Counted from the stretch's first letter, positions 43,325 through 56,266 are shown. The stretch: DNA of 64,000 nucleotides from Jaapia argillacea MUCL 33604 (GCA_000697665.1 KL197712.1:815412-879411); one strand, 5' to 3'. Program-made: numbers and translations. Notes: a model not told the origin generated them from the letters alone.

Positions 43325-45079
43325 ATGTCCAAGCAATCTCAGCTCTTTCCATCCATCGGATCCCTTGCTGAGCAGACCGAAAATCTCCCAGAGAACTTGG
43401 AGGGAACTCGGGGAGAAATCGTTCCGTTCGGCGATGATGAGGACAGACCGTTACAAGAGATCGAATCTCTCTGCATGAACTGTGGCGAACAGGTGTGCTC
43501 GTATTCCCGGTCTCCTGAGTCGCTCGGTTCTGACTGTCCAAGGTTTGCAGGGCATCACACGAATGATGTTGACATCGATCCCCTTCTTCAGAGAAATTGT
43601 GGTCATGTCCTTCCGATGCGAGCACTGCAATTTCCATAACAACGAGATCCAGTCTGCAGGTACCATTCGACGTATGATCCTGCCCTTTCTTCCACTCTAG
43701 ATCCAAATTTGACATGGCATTTTGCACCAGCGGAAGGCACGATATACACTGCACGAATTCTCTCCCGGGATGATCTGAATAGACAAATCGTCAAGAGCCC
43801 AAATTGTACCGTCGTAATTCCAGAACAAGAACTTACGATTCCTCCAGGACGAGGTCAACTCACGACAGTCGAAGGTCTCCTCCGAGATATCGTCATTGAT
43901 CTTGGTGCACAGCAGCCATTACGTTGTATCCAAGACCCTGCTGCGTACACTAAAATCCAGACTATCATTGACACCTTCAAAGATATTATACAAGACCACG
44001 ATGACGATGAATCGGACGAGAAGCAGGAGCTGCCACCCATGCCACCGTTTACTGTCAAATTAGACGATCCTTCTGGGACGTCGTTCCTAGAATTCGTGGA
44101 CAGTATGGCCGATCCCAAGTGGAATATGAGGACCTATCATCGCACTCGACAACAGAACGTCGACTTGGGTTTAGTTGCCGAGGAGGAGAGCGCTGTCACG
44201 GATGTATCTGCAGAGAACGAGTCTGATGCTATCGCAAAGGCTAAACAGGCTATCCGCCAAGCGACCGAAATTGGTGGACCAGATGATAACGAGGAAATCT
44301 TTGTCTTCCCCGGCGTCTGTTCAAGCTGTGGGCATCCGCTAGACACTCTGATGAAGAGAGTTATCATCCCGTACTTCAAAGTCAGTGAAATACTGGTCTA
44401 ATCACTGCCCATGCTGAACACAGTTGCAGGATATCTTGATCATGTCAACAAATTGTGATCATTGCGGTTATCGAGACAACGAAGTCAAGTCAGGCTCGGC
44501 CATCTCTGATAGAGGGAAACGGATTGTTCTCAAGGTTGAAGACCGCGATGATCTAAGTCGCGATATCCTAAAGGTCTGTTTCTTCGCAGTACTGGGAGAG
44601 CGGGTGCTCATCGATATGTTGCAGAGCGAAACGTGTGGCCTTACAATCCCGGAGATAGATCTCGTCCTCCAGGCTGGCACACTTGGTGGTCGCTTTACGA
44701 CGCTTGAAGGTATTCTCGATCAAGTGTATGAGGAACTTTCCGACAAGGTCTTTGCCAGTGGCGATTCCGCTGGCACGGAAGATCGCAAGACCTTTGAAGA
44801 CTTTTTGAAAAGCCTGAAGGAGGTGCGTTTTTGACGGGCTAGGTTATTTGGACCCTATTGATAGGAATATTCCAGATTAAAAACGTCGAGAAACCGTTTA
44901 CCCTCATTTTGGACGATCCCCTCGCAAACTCTTATCTGCAAAATCTCTATGCACCAGACCCAGATCCTAATATGGAGATGGAGACGTATGACCGAACATT
45001 CGAGCAGAATGAGGAACTGGGCTTGAATGACATGAAAGTGGAGGGGTACGAGGAGGATGTGCAGGCATCGGCGCCTTAG
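43325..45079 (+). CDS. ZPR1: Zinc finger protein ZPR1
   Basis: Essential zinc protein that binds eEF1A and helps fold it; found in cytoplasm and nucleus. Six exons (43325-43492, 43551-43671, 43731-44380, 44430-44573, 44625-44822, 44876-45079) join in frame to 494 residues. It has the duplicated ZPR1 architecture: zinc finger 1 CMNC (50-53) with CEHC (79-82), followed by a beta-rich A domain ([26 protein letters not shown]), and zinc finger 2 CSSC (293-296) with CDHC (322-325), followed by [24 protein letters not shown] and [17 protein letters not shown]. Both introns that lie in the fingers restore the family text. An in-frame ATG at 43190 would add 45 Ser-rich residues; the start at 43325 fits other fungal ZPR1 proteins better. 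Confidence 0.95.
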
Positions 45080-45231
45080 CATTCGGATGCGGGGATGGAA
45101 CATAGTCATAGACAGAGAAGCTTAAGATAACCACGTGTATTCTGCATTAGACGCTATGTACTACCAATGTAGCACAATCGATTTAGAGTAGCTTCCCGAT
45201 TTTGCCGAAAGCTATACAACTCTGTTCCAAA

Positions 45232-46352
45232 ATGCCATCAGCACGCTGGATTCCTCTCGAGAGCAACCCAGAGGTACCTCTTGCCACCTATCGTCATCAT
45301 ATCTCAAGTTTCCTATCTATTGACATTCTCCTCACCGAGGGCAGGTCTTGAATTCTGTGAGCCTTCAGGTCCATCGATGATGTTGGCCACTGACGACCGC
45401 CTGGGCAGTGGGCCAACAAAGCTGGCCTCGTCGCCTCTCAAGCTCAATTCGAGGATGTATATGGACTCGATCCTGAAGTACGTACGGCCCACTGGCTCAC
45501 TCGAGATGATAGACTGGAGGCAAATGTGTCCAGCTACTTGGGATGGTCTCCAGACCCGTGAACGCCGTGGTGCTGCTTTTCCCGATAACTGATCGACTGG
45601 AGAACAAAAGAAAGCAGGAGGATGCAGAATTTAACAAGCCAGGCTCGACCCCCGTCGACCCAACCATATTTTTCATCAAGCAAACGGTACGTGCAATCAA
45701 TCCTTTCCCAACAAAAGGTGACAACTGGACACTCTCTTAGATCTCCAACGCCTGTGGTACTATCGGGCTTCTCCATGCCTTGATCAATGTGGGTCGCGTG
45801 CCTCTTCTGTATTGTTTCCGTTGACAATGTCCGTTTTCCTAGTCCAATGTCACGATCAAGCCGGAAAGCCCTCTGGCCAAATTCATTGACCTCTGTCAGG
45901 GTACGCCCAGCCTTGTCACAAACCCAATGCAATCCTGACAACGATCCCCAGAGAAAACTCCGGAACAGCGCGCCCAAGCCCTGGAGACAACTCCCCTTTT
46001 TGCGGATATCCACGCAGAAGCTGCGCAGGGAGGGCAGTCAGCTGTCCCAAGGAACCTGGACACCGACCTACATTTCACTTGCTTTGTTCAAGCTCCTCCA
46101 TTCGACCAGCGTGAAGAGACAGGATCACCTGCCAGGAGGCTCATTGAGCTCGACGGGCGAAGGGCTGGTCCATTAGACAGAGGTCCTTCTGACGATCTCT
46201 TGATGGTAAGCAGGACTATGTTCACCATAAAGGCTCCAAGTTGTCGACCGTTCACCGTTTTGCAGGATGTGGCTAAGTTCGTCAAGGAGGAATATATCGC
46301 TCAGTCTTCGAGCATGAACTTTAGCATGATGGCTCTTGGTCCCGGTGTATGA
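45232..46352 (+). CDS. Ubiquitin C-terminal hydrolase (UCH-L3/YUH1 type)
   Basis: A cysteine protease that removes small adducts from the C-terminus of ubiquitin or NEDD8-like proteins. Eight exons (45232-45273, 45345-45356, 45409-45477, 45534-45686, 45741-45788, 45843-45900, 45952-46205, 46266-46352) join to 240 residues, the usual length for this family. The start MPSARWIPLESNPE and VYGLDPELL match the family. Active-site residues are all present: Q91 in FFIKQT, C97 in NACGTIGLLHAL, H168 in LHFTCF and D195 in LIELDGR. Exon 2 is only 12 nt and encodes V-L-N-S. The gene follows ZPR1 in tandem by 152 bp. Confidence 0.94.
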
Positions 46353-46622
46353 TAAAGTGGACTGTTGGAAATTTGAGGGGAAGTCTCGAAATGTGTGTAT
46401 AGTCAATGTATAGTAGGTGACCCGATTGATCATATCTTAGGCTGTCACACGGAGTTAGACGTCCTTGGGAAGGGGTTTGTAAGATTCTAGGAAGCCGGTT
46501 TGTAAGGCGATTGATCTGGGGTCCCTGTACCGTAAATGACGCGAGAGCTCTGAAAAATGTCGTCGTCGCTGTGAACGCCGCTCGCCATCCGAGACCGTGA
46601 CCAGAATCACTGGCAAACCAGA
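46353..46622 (+). promoter_or_regulatory. Upstream region of the ABCC transporter gene
   Basis: 270 bp between the ubiquitin hydrolase stop and the ABCC start, same strand. No gene; presumed 3' end of the first and promoter of the second. Confidence 0.4.
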
Positions 46623-49600
46623 ATGAGCGTTTGTCGCGATCTAGAAGGTTGGTCTCCGGTATCAAACCTACGGGAGTTTGATTCAACCCCCTGCTTCGAG
46701 GAGGGTGTCTTGATTCCGACTCCTCTTGTTGTCGTCTTCGTTTTCTCCTTGTACCGAACTTTCGTCCTATCTCGCACGGAGCCCCTTCAAAGGAGCTGCA
46801 AAAGCCGATGGATTCTAATAGTGAAACTGGTAGGCAATCAATCCTTGTTGGTGCCTGTCACGTCCAGCTAACCATAGTTTCGCCGATTAGACTTTGCTCA
46901 TCGCAGCAGTTTTAACTAGTTCAGCCAACCTGTTCCTGATCCTCCTCACCCATCGACCTGTTGCCGTTCCATTATCGTATGCACTGGAGGTTGTTGCTCT
47001 CGCCGTGAGCCCGATCTTGACGTATCTCAACCACACTCGCTCTCGTACCTCCTCTTCCATTCTGCTCTTGTTCTGGCCCGTCTACACCATCGTGTTTGCG
47101 ATATGGGCACGCACGACTATTGTGTCAAACCTCCCTTGGTCGCGCATCGTCCTCGTTCTCAAGTCCGGAGTCGTGGCTCTCGGCTTTATCTCCTTCGTGC
47201 TGGAGTGTATCTGTCCGGATATTGCTTTGGAGAAGCCAGATGGAGAAGGCGACCATATGGAAAACCCTATCATTACGGCCAACATATTCAGTAAATGGAG
47301 CTTTGGCTGGATGACCCCGCTCATGCGGAAGGGAGCTTCGAAGTACATAACGGAAGAGGATCTTCCTTCCTTGCTCAAGAAGGACGAAGCCACACAATTG
47401 GGTGATGACTTGCGAATTGCTATGACAAACCAGTAAGTCGAGATGTCTCCACATTTGGCTTTCCACGGCTGAGGAAATCATTCTAGCAAATCATTGTGGA
47501 CATCCTTGTTCGTCGCCTACGGCGGTCCTTACGCTTTTGCTGCATTCTTGAAGATTTTTCAGGACTGTCTAGCCTTCTTGCAACCACAACTCCTCCGATG
47601 GCTATTGGCCTATATCTCCGCGTATCAAGCCGCAAGATCTGGCGCTCCATTTGGAGGCTCAAAAGGTCCCAGCCCTTTAGAGGGGTTTGCGATTGCTGTC
47701 ATTATGTTCGCCGCAGCTTTAACTCAGTCTGTGATATTGCATCAAGTCAGTCATTTCAGCCAAGGATAGTTTGTCTGCTGACCCTCCCCCAGTATTTCCA
47801 GATCTGCTATGAGACTGGAATGCGTGTTCGTGCTGGCCTGGTGACGGCCATATACAAAAAAGCCCTTGTGTTGTCCTGTGATGAGCGCGGTCGGTCATCC
47901 GGCGACATTGTCAATCTCATGTCCGTAGACTCGACCAGGCTTCAGGACCTTTGCACGTACGGTCTCATTGCTATATCTGGTCCCCTTCAGGTGTGTCTAT
48001 TCAATTTTCTGGTGTATTGTCTACATTTACACTGCATTGCGCGCCTAGATTACCTTGGCCTTCGTGTCTCTCTATAATCTTCTGGGATGGTCTGGTTTTG
48101 TGGGCGTGGCGATTATGATCTTCTCGATTCCTCTGAATACTTTCATCGCACGATTATTGAAGAAGATGCAAGAGCAGCAAATGAAAAATCGCGACAAACG
48201 AACAAGACTGATGAGCGAACTTCTGGCCAATATCAGAAGGTACCTATTAGCTACTTGCCTCTGTCTGTTTACTGATTTCGCATTGTAGCATTAAACTTTA
48301 CGCCTGGGAGAATGCCTTTATGAGGCGTGTATTGTTCGTTCGAAACGAGCAAGAGCTCAAGATGCTGCGAAAGATTGGAATCACAACTGTAGGTGTCATT
48401 TAGTGATCATCTGCAACTTATGGTCACGGGGCTGAACGGCTTCCTGACAGGCGTTGAATACCACGCTGTGGGGAGGCATTCCATGTTGGTCCACTCGTCA
48501 TGTCTCCATCTCAGCGATCTTACTCCCTTCAATCAGTGCTTGTTGCCTTCAGCTCCTTCGCCGTGGCAGCCATGACTTCCTCAAGGCCATTAACAGCGGA
48601 CGTCATCTTCCCAGCGATATCACTTTTCATGTTGCTCCAATTTCCCCTTGCCATGGTTGGCCTTCTTCCCGATGGTTGATAATGCCCATTGCTGACTACA
48701 CACCACAGTTCAGTCAGGTCACCTCGAATATCATAGAAGCTCTAGTATCGGTCAAGCGGTTGTCAGACTTTCTCCGCGCCGGCGAATTGCAACCAGATGC
48801 CAGGCAAGTTATAACAAAGACGACTCTCCAGCTCGATGACCAGGTGCGTTTTCCTAGATGTGCGACGCACACCCGATTTGACTCTCCTCCAGGTCCTGTC
48901 GATAAGTAGTGGCGAGTTTTGCTGGTCCAAAAATGCCGTGAACCCTATCCTAGAGGGGATTGATTTATCTGTGAGGAAAGGAGAGTTAGTGGGTGTACTC
49001 GGCCGTGTTGGAGCTGGCAAGAGTAGCCTCCTCTCCGCCATTATAGGAGACATGATCCGAGTTGATGGAGAGATTCTGTTGTTTGGCAATGTCTCTTATG
49101 CTCCGCAGAACCCGTGGTCAGTATCTTGATTCCCTTGATGATCTCATTCAACCTGATCGCGTATTGCAGGATTATGAGTGCTTCCATCAGAGACAACATC
49201 CTCTTCTCTCATGAGTATGACGAATTCTTCTATAACCAGGTCATCGATGGTAAGCCTTCATTCCAGTCATTGACTTGGGAAGACTAAGAGGTTCCGCTCG
49301 CAGCATGCGCGCTTCGCCCAGACCTGGCTCTTCTCCCCAACGGCGACTTGACCGAAGTTGGCGAGAAAGGTAGGGAGTCCGATTTTCCTGATCTTACACG
49401 TCAGCTCACCTGAATCATTTCCCAGGTATCACCGTAAGTAGGCACACGGCCGTATGCATCCTTCTCTATATTGATCCCCCCTATCTAGTTGAGTGGCGGG
49501 CAACGCGCCCGTGTTTCTCTAGCCCGTGCAGTTTACGCCCGAGCTGACTTGTAAGTCGTTCCGTGCGTCACGTCTGTCCTTGTTAAGTCTTGTCCGTTTA

Positions 49601-52600
49601 GGATCCTTCTGGATGATGTTTTGGCCGCTGTTGATTCTCATGTCGCCCGCCATGTATTCGGTATTATCCCTCAATTTCGTCGTCACCCCTCGCTCACCTC
49701 CTTCAAGACCAGGTCATTGGTCCATCTGGATTGCTCGCTACAAAGGCGAGGATTCTTGTCACCAATAGCGTGTCTTTCCTCCGGCATTTCGACCAGCTTC
49801 TGTTCATGCGCCGTGGGATCATACTGGAATCCGGATCGTATGATATGATGGCTCTTAATAGCGAGAGTGAGGTTGGTAAACTCCTGTACGTCTCGCCTCC
49901 ATCAACAGAGAGGAAAAGCTGACCACTCCCATCCAGCCGAGGTCATCTAAGTGGTATTAGTTCTTCAGGTTCTTCGACGCCGTTCAGCGGATCCTCTACC
50001 CCTCGAACGGAGGAAAGTGGGTCCCTGACTGGACCCAGCTCGGTTATTGCCGATAATATCCAAGGCATATCCGAAAAGCTCAGTCGTCGCAACAGTTTCG
50101 GTAAAGCAGTACTTGCGAATGTCCTCTCGAAGAAACCGGCGGACGGTGCATCAAAGGAACACAGTGAACAGGGTCGGGTGAAGAAAGATGTTTACCTCCG
50201 GTATATCGAAGCTGCTTCTAAGACAGGCTTCATGCTGTTCGTCTTTGCCTCCGCCCTGCAGCAGGCTCTCTCTGTCTTCGCCAATTTGACACTTCGAGCT
50301 TGGGGTGAGCACAATCGGGAGACTGGCTCAAACGTCGGCGTCTCTGGGTATCTGCTTGAATATGGCCTTTTCTCTCTTATGTCCACTTTGGTTGGTGGTG
50401 GCGCGGCGATTCTGATCTGGGTTTACTGCGGTCTCAGAAGTGCAAGACATCTACACGACGCGGTTAGTTGTTTCATCTCCGTTTTTGGGCACAGTTCATG
50501 ACCTCTGTTTGGGATACAGATGCTCTTCTCTGTCCTTCGTGCCCCGCTATCTTTCTTTGAAATGACACCAACGGGACGGTAAGACCCTCTCCATCATATC
50601 ACACACTATTGCGCCCTCATCAGCGCACATAGCATTCTCAATCTATTCTCCCGAGACACCTATGTCGTAGACCAGATCTTAGCGAGGGTTTGTGAAATTC
50701 ACAGTTTCTTAGCAATACCCTAAAACTCTTTCGTCAGGTGATTCAAGGTCTGGTCAGGACTCTATGCAGTTGTGCAGGTATCCTCGTGGTTATTGGGTAC
50801 AGTTTCCCAGCGTTCTTGATCGCTGTGCCGCCTTTGGCATATTTCTACACGAGAGTTATGACGTGGGTTCATTCTGTTCTTGCAAAGAAACACATTCATA
50901 CTGATATCTCCCTTGAAGGTATTACTTGGCAACGTCCCGAGAGCTGAAGCGACTCGATGCTGTTTCTCGATCACCGATTTTTGCATGGTTCTCAGAATCA
51001 CTCAACGGTCTTTCTACTATTCGAGCATTCGACCAGCAAGCCATATTCATTGCCACCAACGAACGGAGGATTGATCGCAATCAAATGTGCTATCTACCAA
51101 GTATAGCCGTCAACCGATGGCTGGCTCTTCGGCTCGAGTTGGTCGGAGCAACTATCATCTTCATCTCCGCGCTATTGTCAGTGATTGCGTTGATCACGAC
51201 TGGTGTGGATGCTGGGCTCGTCGGCTTGGTTTTGTCCTATGCGTTAAATACGACTGGTGCTCTCGTGAGTTTCATTCTCCTTCGATTGTCGGCGTATCTT
51301 GACTTGTACCAGAACTGGGTTGTTCGATCTGCAAGCGAGGTGGAGCAGAACATCGTCAGCTGCGAGCGCATCTTACACAACACAAAGCTACCCTCTGAAG
51401 CCCCAGACGAGATACCCGATGCGAAGCCAATGGATTGGCCGTCGCAAGGAGCAGTTGAGTACAGGTGGGCCTCTTTTCCTTCCCGCGAAAATTTGTGACA
51501 ATTGATCCAAAAATGCTAGAAACTATTCCACTAGATACCGCCCGGAATTGGATCTCGTATTAAAAGATATCTCAATAACAGTGGTCAGTCCGACCTTATC
51601 GGCACTCGTCATCGTCTTCGTTAACATTTCCCCGCTTTTGCACCAGAAACCTAAGGAAAAGATTGGCATCTGTGGTAGGACAGGTTCTGGGAAGAGTTCG
51701 GTCAGTGGTCCTCAACTGTCGAGCGTTCAGTGAGACTGAAGCCTTCGCAGCTTCTCTTGTCGTTGTTCCGCATCATCGAGCCTTCCTCTGGGACTATATT
51801 AATTGATGGCGTAGACGTCACCAAGGTCGGCCTCCATGATCGTAAGCACCTAATACGTGTGAGACGCATGTACTGAATGCTCTATCCAGTACGCTCGGCT
51901 ATTTCGATTGTTCCCCAATCCCCAGATCTGTTTGAAGGGACCTTGCGAGAGAATGTTGATCCCACAGCATCCTACCAAGACGCAGAGATTTGGGTTGCTT
52001 TGGCTCAAGTGAGATTTCCCTGTTCGACTAGATCAACGTGACTGATGATGCCTTATAGTCTCATCTGCGAGACTACGTTGATAGCTTACCCGAGGGGCTT
52101 GACGCTCCTGTGAGAGAGGGCGGTTCTTCCATGAGTGCTGGTCAAAGACAACTTCTGTGCTTCGCTCGAGCTCTCCTCCGCAAGGTATGCATGCGTCCTC
52201 CCACTGGCCATCTCTGATTCCATGACTTCTGCGACTAGACCCGAATCTTGGTCCTTGATGAAGGTATGCACGTTCCGCTCCTTTACCAGACGATTTGTTA
52301 ACTTCGATATGAAGCCACCTCCGCCGTCGATTTGGACACCGACAAAGCCATCCAGGAAATCATAAGAGGTCCTCAATTTGCGGATGTCACGATGTTCACA
52401 ATTGCGTATGTAACCATTGACGCCCCAAGGTGACCTTAAGCTCATGGATTTACCACAGCCACCGCTTGAACACCATCATGGAGTCAGACAGAGTACTCGT
52501 TTTGGACGCAGGAAAGGTGGGGATCATTGTCACTGATGCTATCCACGCCTAACTCGTATCTCAACCCGGCAGGTCATTGAGTTTGATTCCCCCGAGGTGC

Positions 52601-52659
52601 TCCTTGCCCACACAGAGTCAAGATTCCGTTCCCTAGCTGCAGAAGCAGGGTTAGTCTAA
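46623..52659 (+). CDS. Full-length ABC transporter, subfamily C (MRP/YCF1 type)
   Basis: An ATP-driven exporter or vacuolar pump for glutathione and other organic-anion conjugates, by family. The order is TMD0 (46623 to about 47230, [16 protein letters not shown] then five or so hydrophobic segments), L0, TMD1 (about 47480-48750; [28 protein letters not shown]), NBD1, a Ser-rich linker with a basophilic kinase-type site RRNS (about 50080), TMD2 (about 50180-51400) and NBD2. NBD1 has Walker [10 protein letters not shown], signature [14 protein letters not shown] and Walker B LILLDD with Asp in place of the catalytic Glu, and VTNS where the switch His would be; this degeneracy is normal in MRPs. 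NBD2 is complete: [36 protein letters not shown] and FTIAHRLNT. More than 20 short introns; all motif-bearing exons join in frame. No sign of decay. Confidence 0.93.
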
Positions 52660-53639
52660 GTCCCAAAAGATCCCGATGCCACCATCTTTAGAGAATCATC
52701 GTAGAATATACCAGTGGATCTAGGTGGTGTAGTTGGCTGGATTTCTCATCGTCTACGTAACACCTTGAATGAAGAGTTGACGTGACTTGCAAGTTTGCCG
52801 CTTTTCTTTTATGAGGGTAAGGATAATTCTATTGGGAAACCCCAGTTGCTGTTGAAAACCCGGGTTTAGCGTGAAACCGCCAAGTTGATGAAAGCTGACG
52901 AAAGTCAGGGAGGGTTGTTGATCCCCGAGTCCAGGGATTTCGGGCGGCGTCAAGCCCGAAGGTGCCTTGGTTCTAGTTGGCGAAGATTGATGCCGGGATT
53001 TCCCGAGAAGTGCCAACCACGCGAGCTCGATGACAACGGCACGAACATCCGTGAGCACAACGACAAAATAGTCGCGCTCGTTGTTGTCGACGACGTTAAA
53101 AATCGAAGATAATTTGACTTGAAAATTTGTACACTAGTGATAAAGTGACATATGTCTGTATTTAAATATTACATGGTGAATCAGATTTCCAATTTATCAA
53201 TTTAGAACAAAGAGACCGCTGCCGTCGTCAATAACGACGAGCGCGACTATTTTCCCGCCGATGTTCGTGCCGTTGTCATCGATCTCGCGTGGTTGGCACT
53301 TCTCGGGAAATCCCGGCATCAATCTTTGCCAACTAGAACCAAGGCACCCTCGGGCTTGACGCCACCCGAAATCCCTGGACTTGGGGATCAACAACCCTCC
53401 CTGACTTTCGTCAGCTTTCATCAACTTGGCGGTTTTTCGCTAAACCCGGGTTTTCAGCAGCAACTGGGGTTTCCCAATAGAATTATCCTGAGGGTACCGT
53501 ATGGATGTGCCCTAAACTGTCAAGGAAGCAGGCGATGCTCCACACCACCACGGACGATCTGCACCCCAAAAATGCCCATAAATATCGAATCCTGTTGGTT
53601 TTTTGATTTGAATGTCTCTCATGCCTCCTACTCTCCCAG
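52660..53639 (+). other. Intergenic region with foldback element, upstream of the MscS-like gene
   Basis: 980 bp between the ABCC stop and the MscS start. It is mostly occupied by the 670-bp foldback element at 52820-53489; only about 150 bp of ordinary sequence remain before the MscS ATG. Confidence 0.7.
52820..53489. mobile_element. Foldback/MITE-like element with about 265-bp inverted arms
   Basis: The left arm (52820 to about 53085) and right arm (about 53225-53489) are inverted copies about nine-tenths identical by eye, closed by an AT-rich loop of about 140 bp. Outer ends are perfect: AGGATAATTCTATTGGG on the left, its complement on the right. GAGGGTA flanks both sides (52813-52819 and 53490-53496); if the terminal T of the right arm is counted, the duplication is the 8-bp TGAGGGTA. 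No protein is encoded: the open frames in the two arms are mirror copies of each other. An 8-bp duplication would favour the hAT group; long arms recall Mutator-like or foldback elements. Class unresolved. Confidence 0.88.
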
Positions 53640-56266
53640 ATGACGACTCTCCCAGATGACGACTCTCCCAAGACTTTTTCACAGAAGAATGTCTCTGATC
53701 ACTCGTCTTCTACAGGACATCCAGGGATAGACCGTCGCCACTGGCAGGACTCCACTGTTGACCAAAGCCAGCTGAACGACAGTTGTGATAATGACTCCGG
53801 CACGGTGACGAACTCGTCTGACGAGTTCAATTGGGACGAAGATGACGAGCATCCAGAGGCACAATCGCCGCCCGATGAGAAGGCCAGACGTGGTCGTGCT
53901 GTTTGGCTTGCCTTCATGAAGCTGGCTCGGCCTCTCAGAACCCTCGTCGTCGGAATCCTCGGAGTAGGCATCTTGATCACACCGTTACTCGTGTTTCAAT
54001 GGAGGTTCAAGAGGAGCCCTATCGAACCGCACATTTACGTTTGGTCGCTGTGGCTCGCCATAATTTGGGCAGCAGGCTGCTTGGCATCTTTTGTTGTCGA
54101 TTTCCTCCCCCGTTTGATCATCTCCATGGTGCTACTTTTCGGGGGTCAGATAGAGAGATTGCGCACTCAGATCGAGGTATGGCGAACGAGACTCATGCGG
54201 CATTGTTCACTTATCTCCCTGCGTAGCTCACCCTGGCTGTTTCGGCTTGGCTCAAGTTCACCCTCGATATTTCATGGGCTTGGATCAGTCTTGCTGTTAT
54301 TCGCGGTGTCGTACAACCCCCCGGTTCGTACTGGATAATCGTAAACCGTGTCATGCAGGTGACGCCATATTCTCTCTTCATTCCTTCTTTCATTGAATCA
54401 GACCACTTATTTCGTGGTTCAGGCCCTTTTCGCAGCGGGAATACTCCTCCTACTTGAAAAGGTGTTCTTGCGGTTTGTTGCCATTAACTTTCATCAGAAA
54501 GCGTTGGCCGAGCGACTCGCCGAAAACCGTCTCGGTTTGAAAGCCCTCGACCGCCTATCTAACGCACAACCCACTCCTGTGAAGCGAGCTCCCTGCAGGA
54601 AGAAGGGCCACAAATCCCTCGCAAGCTCAGCTGACTTATTCGGCGCCCGAACGCCGTCAGTAGGCAAAGAAGACCAAGTAGCTTCCACGATCTCGTCTTC
54701 GATCAATGAAACGACCAATTCGCTGAACGCACGCGTAGAAGGGAAACGGAATTGGCGGAGGGCAATGACTTCTGTCATTGTGGATCAGCTTGGTGACGTC
54801 ATCGGCCAAGTCGCGTTGAAGAATGCCACTGGTACGAAAGTCGTTGGAGAATTGTACTCCGCACGTCGATTAGCGAAGAAGTTGTTCAGCACATTGAGGA
54901 ACACACATCCAGCCAGGTCACACCTGAGAGTTGAAGGTATTGCCGAATCTGATCTGCCTTGCTTAGTGTTGCTGATGGCGTCCAGACTTTTATCCATATT
55001 TCGCCAGCACGGCGGAAGCGGTGCGTTCTTTCTCTCTCCATGGTCATTTCCTCTCGTAGACGGTTCTGTCCAGCACGCAGCGTTTACCGTTTTCGACAAG
55101 GACGGTAATGGTGACATCACGAAACCGGAGATGAGAGAAGCTGTCCAGAGAATATATAGAGAGCGTAAATCCCTCATTGCTAGTCTTAAGGTGCTTCCTT
55201 GTTTAGGCGTCCCTACCTTTGTGAAGGCGATTTGACCATCCTTCTTTACCGGACAGGATGTGAGCTCTATCGTGGCTAAGCTAGACGCTGTCTTGATTGC
55301 AGTTGTGATCGCGGCCATCACTTTTATCTGCCTACTTGTGTTCAATCCTTCCGACTCTGTGACTTCGCTCGTCCCGCTCGCTACGATTATTCTTGGCTTT
55401 TCCTTCATCTTTGGTAACTCGGCGCAAAGACTCTTCGAATCGGTGTGTTTGTGTAGTCGCTCGTTGATAACTCTGCTGAAGGTCACTGTCCAGCTTATCT
55501 TCATCTTCTCGACTCACGTCTTTGATGTCGGGGACCTCGTTATGATTGATGATCAGCCTCTCTTCGTCCGCGAATTCGGCCTCTTTTCAACAGTCTTCCG
55601 CCGTGTCGATGGACAAGAGATCATTGTACCCAATGCGTTACTGTCCAGCGCTAAACTTGTCCACAATATGAGGCGCAGCAATTCCATGTACGCCATCTGC
55701 TCTCTCCATCGTCATTTCGATGCTGACAGTCATCTAGGTGGGAAACGACCAACCTTGTGGTATCGTACAACACCCCTCTCGAGTTAATTGAGCAACTTCG
55801 ACAACGGCTGAAGGCATATATGACGGAGAACAATCGGGAGTGGTCGAATTGTGATGTTCATATCAACAAGATGGAGTATCAAAACGCCATCACGTTGATA
55901 ATTGCTCTAGAACGTGAGCATACCCACTTTACAAATGTAGATGTGCGATGTTCACGCCTTGGTTGTGCAGATCGTCCGAGCTGGCAAGACTGGGGAGGTC
56001 GATGGGGCAGACGCACACTCTTTATGCGTCACTTGAAGACTGTCCTAGAAGAACTTGATATCCAATACACTATGCCCGTGCAGCCGGTGCTACTGCCGAA
56101 GGGCTCACCATTCGTCAATGGTTCTTCGTATATAGCCCAGGTTGGGCAAAGTGGATTACCTGCGGACAATCTTGGCTCATTCGGAGGAAGCGATTTCATG
56201 CTTCGAGCTCCTGGGTCGACAATTCGAAGTGACCCAAATAGCTTCTTGCGGGGGGAGAGATTCTGA
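53640..56266 (+). CDS. MscS-like mechanosensitive channel with EF-hand (fungal Msy type)
   Basis: A membrane channel of the MscS superfamily; fission yeast Msy1 and Msy2 are ER/cortical channels that shape the calcium response to hypo-osmotic shock. The acidic, Ser-rich N-terminus (MTTLPDDDSPKTFSQK) is followed by several hydrophobic segments (about 53930-54480; LVVGILGVGILITPLLVFQW, WLAIIWAAGCLASFVVDFLP). An EF-hand with the loop DKDGNGDITKPE lies at about 55096-55131, directly before the pore region (VLIAVVIAAITFICLLVF, LVPLATIILGFSFIFGNSAQ). The MscS beta domain follows with HVFDVGDLVMID and RVDGQEIIVPNALL. Several short introns. The start ATG lies in a 16-bp tandem duplication (AGATGACGACTCTCCC, 53639-53670). 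Stop at 56264. Confidence 0.9.

Noticed and set aside
46623-52659. Possible inactivation of ABCC NBD1 (LILLDD and VTNS)
   Set aside because: Loss of the catalytic Glu and switch His in the first ATP site is normal for the MRP subfamily.
52885-53424. Two 75-codon proteins beginning MMKADESQGG on opposite strands
   Set aside because: They are the two inverted arms of the foldback element read in mirror image; no domain and no start context.
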